Assembly: GCA_021229015.1 (NCBI GenBank)
Contig: CM037788.1
Location: 43,382,696-43,446,695, forward strand
From: Solen grandis
Taxonomy: Eukaryota > Mollusca > Bivalvia > Adapedonta > Solenidae
Length of the DNA: 64,000 nucleotides
Direction of reading: 5' to 3'
This document shows, in pieces, positions 27,401-36,400 of the stretch. The notes beneath the pieces were generated by a model, which was not told the origin of the DNA, made no database searches, and saw only the letters and a program-made list of their open reading frames with translations. A program made the translations under genes and the position numbers. Every line of letters begins with the position of its first letter. Positions within the stretch are counted from its first letter, which is position 1.

Positions 27401-30400
27401 TATATTAAAAGGGGCATAACTCCTGACCTAATTGACGGATCTCAGCCATAATCGAACTCAATCGAGACCTTATGGTCATAAGCATTGTCATAAAGTTTGA
27501 AGATGATTGCTCAAAAGATGAAGATGCTAGAGTGTAAACAACGTGAAATATGGCTTTTTTTATATTAAAAGGGGCTAATCCTGACCTAATACGATCTCAG
27601 CATAATCAAACTCAATCGAGACTTATGGTCATAAGCTTGCATAAAGTTTGAAGATGATTGCTCAAAAGATGACGATGCTAGAGTGTAAACAAAGTGAAAT
27701 ATGGCATTTTTTGAATATCTAAAGGGGCATAACTCCTGACCTAATTGATGAATCTCAGCCATAATCGAACTCAATTGAGACCTTATGGTCATAAGCATTG
27801 CCATAAAGTTTGAAGAGGATTGCTCAAAAGATGAATATGCTAGAGTGTAAACAACTTGAAATATGGCATTTTTTGAATATTAAAAGGGGCATAACTCCTG
27901 ACCTAATGGTACGATATCAGCCATAATCGAACTTGGCCGTGATTTTATGGTTATAAGCATTGATATAAAGTTTGGAGATAATTGCTCATGAAATGAAGAT
28001 GCTAGAGTGCAAACGATGTGAAATCTGGCTTTTTTGAATTTTAAAAGGGGCATAACTCCTGACCTTATGTTCCGATATTAGCCATAATCGAACTTGGCCG
28101 AGATTTTATGGTTATAAACATTGTTTTAAAGTTTGAAGATAATTGCTCATAAAATGAAGATGCTAGAGTGCAAACGAACAAATTGTGGACGACGGACGAC
28201 AGACGGACGGACGACGGACATTCATCGATCCTAAAAGCTCATCCTGAGCACACGTGCTCAGGTGAGCTAAAAAATGTAAGACTTCATTTTTCAATCTGAA
28301 CTCACTTTTACTTATGCTGATGTACAAGTTTGATCATACAACCAATACCATGCATAGCTGAGAAAACTTAAAAACCTTTTTAAAAAAACCTTTTTTGTTT
28401 GTTTATTTGTCATTTTTTTTTTTTTTATTTTTCTTCTTCTGTCAAAAATTTGTCCCGAGCCTACAGTAACGTAGGATTAAGCTACGACCATGAAATTTTT
28501 AACACTTATTCACATTGTCCTGACTTAGATCCTTAGGAGCCATTTTTTCAGATTTGTCTCCCATTGTGCCGCTAGGTGGCGTTTATTATGTAATTGATTG
28601 TATTGAAAAATCTCCAAAATCCAAAGTCGGATTTAGATACGTTTTTTTTTATTCTGTTCCTTATTGGCACCCCAACAAAATATATAGGTCTAGAAGTTCA
28701 AAAAAGATATCATTTCCTGTTCAGGAGGGGACCAAAGTTCGAATCTTGGAAATAACGCGTTTTTTAAGAGAAAATATGGTAGGTCCCTTTAAACAGAAAT
28801 ATTGGCCGACTTTGATAAGATAGAAGAATTTTGTTTGTTTAAACAGATTCGCAAGACCTAGCCGCACAAAATATATAGTGTGGCAATTTCAGGAAATGCA
28901 CCGTTTATCCGCTAGAGGCGTTCAAAGATCACTGAATACGGAAAAAATAAAAATTTCAAGTTTTTAAAATATTTCATTTTTCGTCATTTTTTCATGTTTT
29001 TTCGTTCTCCTGTATTTATTTCTTGTTCGATTTTCATGAAATTTTCACTGAATGTGCAGTATGATGTTCTTAATCAGCTTATACTTTAAAATAATAAAAG
29101 GTAGTAAAGGTCAAGGTCATATCAGCAATATCGATTTTTTCTTTGACCTCATATAGCTCAAAAACGGTAAATATTCTATCGAGACATAACGGGTATAAAA
29201 TGTTATGCTTTAAAAGACCTTTCTAACGGTACCAAAATTTTAAAAGTCAGACATCAAATGAAAAAAATAATTATGAAAAAACTCAATTATAGGTACACAC
29301 AGTGGTTTTCTGCATTTATCTCAGAGGTTAATCACATATCATTATAATTTTATTATCAGATTTATAGAATGTTTATTTACCTTTCTAACGATATGCAGTT
29401 TTTGAAGATCGGGTAAAAAATGGTCGAGTTATGTTAGATTTCCCATACGTAGCGAAAGCCCAATTTTTAAAATATTTCAGTCCAACGCTTATCTTACTTG
29501 TACTGGGGTGTGTATATTTCTCAGTGTATTATTGGCCATTTGACAGCGTATGGGATGATGTAAACAACTCGCGGTCAAGTGACTTTCCTGCAGTCTAATG
29601 CTGGTCTACCTGTACTGGTGAACTGGGGGTGTTTTAAAAAAGGGCAATTTCATATAAAAAAGTGAAAGGAATGATAGAAGAAGTAACAATAGCATTGTAT
29701 GAAGCTTATCTAAGTGAGAAAACCGATGATGTTGCGGATGCAACTCTAGTTTTTCTTTTATCCATTGTTACAGGATTATTTTCCTCCCATGATTAGGTCA
29801 ATTTATTACAAACAGTATCCAAGGAAAGCCTATGTGTTTTTGTGCAAACCATGTAATGAAGACACAGATCAGAAACTCTCTGATCAGAGTCTATTGTGTG
29901 CTCATACAATATGATAGCACAGAATCTACACACCAACATTTTCATTTTTTTCATATACCTTTTAAAGAACCTGTAAACAAATATTCATCAATTTGTATAT
30001 GAATATTTATGAGGTAAAGGCTTAAAGGGCTCTACTACTCATGTATGATCAGCACCATCTACATGTACCTGATAAATCACTGATCAAGGGCAGATAACTC
30101 TAAAGTATATGAAATTACCTTGCATTTCCAGCCATTTTTGGGGATGGTGGTCATGACGGGTCGCAGACAGAAGGTGTGGTAGCCCTTGTCACACATGTCA
30201 CACACCAGCATCTTGCTGTCATCTCCAGGTTGTCTGCAATTAATATCAAGTTTTGGTTAAGGCTGATACAAATATGTATTTTCTAAGAATGATTTCAAAT
30301 AATTTATGTCCAAAATAACACAGTACGATTTTTGTCTTCACTGTCTTACTTAAAAAATAATTTCTAAATCAGACTGTATTTGACATGCCATCTTTCACTT

Positions 30401-33400
30401 TTATCAATTTCAGAATAACTTATTTATAACAATATTAAATAACAACCTGTCCCAATATTACACTAACATGATAAAACAATCTTCAAATGAATCAATGATC
30501 ACTTAAGACCAGTGCAAGTATCCTTGACCCTATTATCCCTTTCCCTCATATAGACTCATTTTGACGCACTCAATAGGTACCACATAAAGCCTGATCTGCA
30601 GAAAACCACAGTTAAACCTTATTATAAACCAAATTTGATTATAAAGTCTTCATTTCCAGACCACTGAGGAGCAGCGAACATCATAAAACCTGATCTGGTT
30701 TTATGTTGTTCGCATAGGTCTTGTCATGGTTTCCTCTATGAGGGAAAGGGTTATCCTGAAAATCACTCAATCTTCCTCTTCCCATAGGTATATACATACC
30801 AGGTATGAAAACTGTAATTATCTCTGTTCTAATGGAGTTATTTAAATGAACCAAAATGTTTGATACCCGCCCTACGACATACCCCATTCTAATAACAAGG
30901 ACCTATGTTGAAAACCTGGTTAAAAATCTAGTTTGATTTATAATAATATACGAAAATCCTCCATTGGTCATATTTATGTGATTGCTTTTGTGGTTATGGG
31001 TGAAAACGAAACACAAGGACCATCACATACCTGCACATCTGACATATCTTACAGTCGGGACACTGCCAGCCTGCCCGCACTGTGGGGTTCACCTCTACAG
31101 GGGGATGGAGACAGTTGCCATGGTAATGGTGGCCGCAGCTGGTGCAGAACAACTGCTCTGCTATCTTTCCTACCACATTACATACTACACAAACTGCCTC
31201 CTCACCAGCTGGAAAAACAGAAGAAAAAAAAAACCTTAGACACAAGTGCCATCAACATTTTATAATACCGCTTTTTTGATTATTATTTTTTTGTTTTCTG
31301 CTAAATGCTTGCAAATTAGCCTTGTTTCTTCTTTATTATTTCTTTGTTTTTTGCAATGGAGACTATAAGTATGAAATTTTCAAGACAGCTGTTGTCTTTT
31401 TGTTATTATAACTTAAAAATAACCTCAATTTACAGTTCATGTATTTTACCTATTTTTTTATTTTTTTTTTTTATATTGTTCTTGTCCTTCTTTTCCTTTT
31501 TAACCCTTTCCCTCATATAGACTCATTTTAACCCTTTCCCTCATATAGACTCATTTTGACGCCCTCAATAGGTACCACATAAAGCCTGATCTGCAGAAAA
31601 CCACAGTTAAACCTTACCAAATTTAATTACAAAATCCTCATTTCCAGACCACTGAGGAGCAGCGAACAGCATAAAACCTGATCAGCCTGCGAGTTACTCG
31701 CAGGCTGATCTGGTTTTATGCTGTTTGCATAGGTCTTTTCATGGTGTCCTCTATGAGGGAAAGGGTTAATGTGCTACAAATAACAAGTCTAATCTTTCAA
31801 ATCTCAAACTTTCCACTATTTTGTTTCTGTATGACAAGTAAAATATTCATATAAATGATAAAAGGTTGTTCAAGTTTTTCTTCCTGGTGCATTTTGTAGA
31901 GGATAATGGTGCTCTAACATCAATATTTCTAGGAGGGAAAAAAGCTCACAATATAGAATAAGAAGGTGCACAAAGATACATTTTTAAACATACTTTAACT
32001 TACAACTAAGTATCATATCAAATTACAAAAAAAAAAAGAAAGAAATGGGATATTCTTGAAATCTTACCAAATTGTGACCTCATGTTGTGAGGACTAGCCT
32101 AGATCATTACTTAATCTTCATTTTTAAATCTCCTTCAAATCCAAATGCAGCAATACTTGAGGGGGCAGAGATTGTATGCAAGTAGTTTCAAGAACAGGGG
32201 GACCGTTACATCATTGCTATTTCTTTCACTTAACACAATAGACTCTTATGTATTAGTCTTTAATCCTTTATTTAATACAGACTCATTTTGACACACAGGC
32301 AAACAGAGCAGACCCTGATCAGACAGCTCCTATAGGAGCTGTCTATCAGGGTCTCCTCTGTTTGCTAATTAGATATTGCAGTTCAGTTTCTACACTGTCC
32401 ATGTGGCAAAGAAAAAATCATGATTTCATATACCATTTTAATTTCATTTAATTAATACTCATCAAGTCAAAAATTTGTACATGAATATTCATGAAGTAAA
32501 GGGTTAAATCAAACTATTTGGTACACCCTATATATTGTAAAGGCTTCTATTATTAATATTTATTACCATAGCTTTGTATGAAAGCCCTCAAAATGATCCC
32601 TTAGTAACTTGTTACACAACGATAAAGAACTAGTTTTACGTTTGCTCCAATTAAAGATGGTGCAATTATTTATAATAACATTTTAAAAGTAAATGATATG
32701 CAAGAAACTGTTCGAAGCTGAAAAAGAGAACAAGTTCATGGGCAAGATCTTGGCAATGCTTTGATCCTTCCTACCCATAAACACTAACAGGTGCCACTGG
32801 TATAGATGTAACAACAATCTATGAAACAAGGACAACATACAGTATACAGGTAAACAGACTGTGGGTGCAAGCACATAGCACAATGGGATATGCTGTTGTA
32901 ATGTTCCTCCAACTAGACAGCTGTATTTTACTTGTTTGACATCAACTGACTACCCATGTACAGACATATCTATGACATTAAAGAATGATAAAATAACAAC
33001 CTTATTGTTTTTTGTTGTTGTTTTTTTTTTCTTCTTTTCCTACATTACATGCAAGAATAATGCCAAACCATTTCGTATAACTTAAGGGAATCACAACCAA
33101 GTATCAGGAAAGTGTCACATTTTTATCTTCATGAGTTAAACATCCAACACATTTGCTAACATAGCTTTTTATTGTCAAATATGTATTACTCTTTTAAAAA
33201 AAAAATCGAAATGCATGGGTTACTGATTATCTAACAAACTGACTTAGTTATTACCCACCGTCAAACCAGGACAATCAAAATGTTAGGTGATTAACAAAAT
33301 CAACAAAATCAACTGAAATCAAAACACAAAAGCATAAAGGTTGGTGCAGTTGTGAAAAAAAAATCAGTAATTCCTACCCAACTTAGTATGAGATCCATCA

Positions 33401-36400
33401 AAAGCATCTTTGAACTCTGATCACAAAAATAAATTTAACATCCTTTTTTACCTTTATCATGTGTTGCGTTTTGACAAATTCATGGAAGTGTTCCATATAG
33501 CTTCCTCCCAGGGATAAATGTAGCACTTGAATAGTCTGCCTTATTTGGGTATATTGATACAAGCAAATGAGGAACAGATATGCTTCACTGACCAACTGTT
33601 GAGTGTTGTTACCCTTTATTTCCAATACTGATTCCATAACATATTGAGAAATCATTTATGGGGCACTAATTTTATCCATGAATATTAACCTCCACAAAAA
33701 TATCTAATTCCTTTGATCTTGTGTCTTCTAGGTACATTAAGTCAGAAATGAATGTACCAACGAAATCTCTTTAAATGCATACTTAACAAATTGAATGTAA
33801 ACATATTTCACTGCTTTACATCAATGGGGTAATTTAGTAAATATAACCCTGCCCTGAGTAACCAACATATTTTTTATAAGTTTTGATTTTGACACAGCGA
33901 GCAGTTATATCTACAGGTTTTCATAAATCAGAGCCAATTAAAAAGTTAGAAACTCCTCAACTATAAGCGAGTAATGTCAAACTTAAGCAGAAGTGGTACT
34001 GAGTATATGCCAGAACGTAAGTAATGTTAAATGCAAAGCTTACAGAATTAACTGAGTCTCCCAGATTTTAATTGAGTTTCCTTACCCATCAATGTGGCAA
34101 AGTATTAAGTATATGGCCCTTTTTAATGGAGCGATTATGCAAAAAAAAGCAGCCTATCTGTTCCTCTCAAATGCTTTTTTTAAAACTACAAGTTTACCAT
34201 TGATATCAGAGTATAAAGGTCACAACTTTACATCAGCAGCTCAAAAGTCTAACCAAACATTGGGTCAAAGGTCATGGCCATGCACAAAGCTTTGGGTCAT
34301 GAACTTGGATAAGACCAAAGGCATTAATCCTCAGCCATTGCCAGAGACAACATTCCAGAATAATAACAGGTCATAGCTAAGGAAAAGAAGTCAAAGGTCC
34401 TATTCAATTATTTCTAACCAGGGTCTAAGCAAGATACATGTTGTTATTGATACATATCCAGAGTGACCAACATGACTCAGGGGTCATAGTGATGCTTTAC
34501 ATTCCAGGCTAATGAGAAAGCCATAGCTAAGGAGGTCGAAAACCAATAACAAAAGTATGTCATATATTTTTATATAAATTCCAAGTTTCAGCAGGAAGAC
34601 TCAAAATTTAGGACTCAGATTAAGCAACAAAGAGAGTGCTGATACTGGATTTTTTTTTGCAACAAAGGGAAATCTAGAATATAAACATACACATATATTA
34701 GCATTCAGTGTTAGGTAAGAAACAAAAAAACACCCTTCTTTACTGGTAAGGATGTGTACACAAATCCTGAAGATGAAAGTTTCTTGATATTCATAGATTA
34801 TTCCAAGTTTTCCATAAAAAAAAAAAAAAAACATATCTGAGAGTTGGAATTATTAATTCAAAACAAGTTTGTTTTTTGTTTGTTGTTTTTTTTTAAAGAG
34901 AGATTATTCAAAACTGGACCAAAACCAAAGAAACAAAACAGTTTACCTTTATTTGCTGAAACAAAAATAACATGTAAGAACAACTTATCATGTCTGAACT
35001 TCTGAAACTGCATGCATTCAAGCATTGAAAGAGTTTTCAAAAAGAAATTGGATGACTTTAGTCATTCAGTGATTATCTATGCCTATGTCAATTTAAGAGA
35101 AAAATGATGATGATGATGATGATGTTGATGATGATTTGTTTGTTTGAGGATGATGATGATGATGATGATTTGTTTGTTTGATGATGATGATGTTGTTGAT
35201 GATGATGAGGATGATGATGATGATGATTTAGTCATAGTTTGCACCAAACATGCACTCACTGTAGATTAACCCTTTCCCTCATATAGACTCATTTTGACAC
35301 ACTCAGTAGGTACCACATAAAGCCTGATCTGCAGAAAACCACAGTTAAACCTTACCAAATTTAATGATAAAATCCTCATTACCAGACCACTGAGGAGCAG
35401 CAAACAGCATAAAACCTGGTCAGCCTGCGAGTTACTCGCAGGCTGATCTGGTTTTGTTGTTCGCATAGGTCTTTTCATGGTTTCCTCTATGAGGGAAAGG
35501 GTTAAGTGAACATAATAAATAAGATCAAAAGACTGAAGATAACTGAATGGTTATATTGTATGTACAAAATCTCCTATCCAACCATAATATGCTTAGCAAT
35601 TTAAAATTGTTTAAGATTGTATGAATTAGCACATTACTGATACGACTGTTGGTTTAATTTCAGACCATTCTAAGCCAGGTGTTCATCATCATACACCAAC
35701 CAATGAATTTGAGACTCAATTTTAACAAACCATCTTCAAAGAAGTTCAAAATAAAACATGAGTACAACAGTGTTTTTACATTTCTCTGTGTTGGTAATTA
35801 ACATGAAACCAAAACAGGCATATCCACACCTGAATGTTTGTTGAAGGTTGTTGAACAAACAAAACTATTGGAGGCAAGGTTCACAAGTATTTATTTGTCA
35901 GAACTTTGTGCATCTTTACATTGGTTAAACAAATATGAATATTAATTTTAAAGCAGTTTTGTGTCTCTTTTTATGTGCATAACTTTAAAATGTACAAGAT
36001 ACCATTCAATTATCTTTGGAAATCTTGATCAAGCATTCAAACAAATGAGAAAAAACAGGTATACATGGCTGACTTCCATGCACACACACAAAAAAAAAAC
36101 ACACACACACACTATACAATCAAAGGCCTCTTTCTAAAATATAATTGCCAGATTTTTTGTTTTCAATTAGTTTTGAGAGAATTTGATGTCATTTTCCTAC
36201 AGCTTCAGTAACTAAATCCTGGTCATTTATACTGATCCCCTTTTCATGGATAAAAAACAATATCAGGTATGAAGCAGTAAGCATCTAAAAATGTTCTCCT
36301 TTTTATCAATTTGAAAAGGCCAAGGTATGTCTAAAACCCTGGACCTTCTGGATAATCACCTGTTTTCTTAACCCTTTTGACAATATCATTCTTAATTGGA

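Noticed and set aside
28554..28823. 89-codon plus-strand frame
   Set aside because: No protein-like features; in an unassigned repeat-like block.
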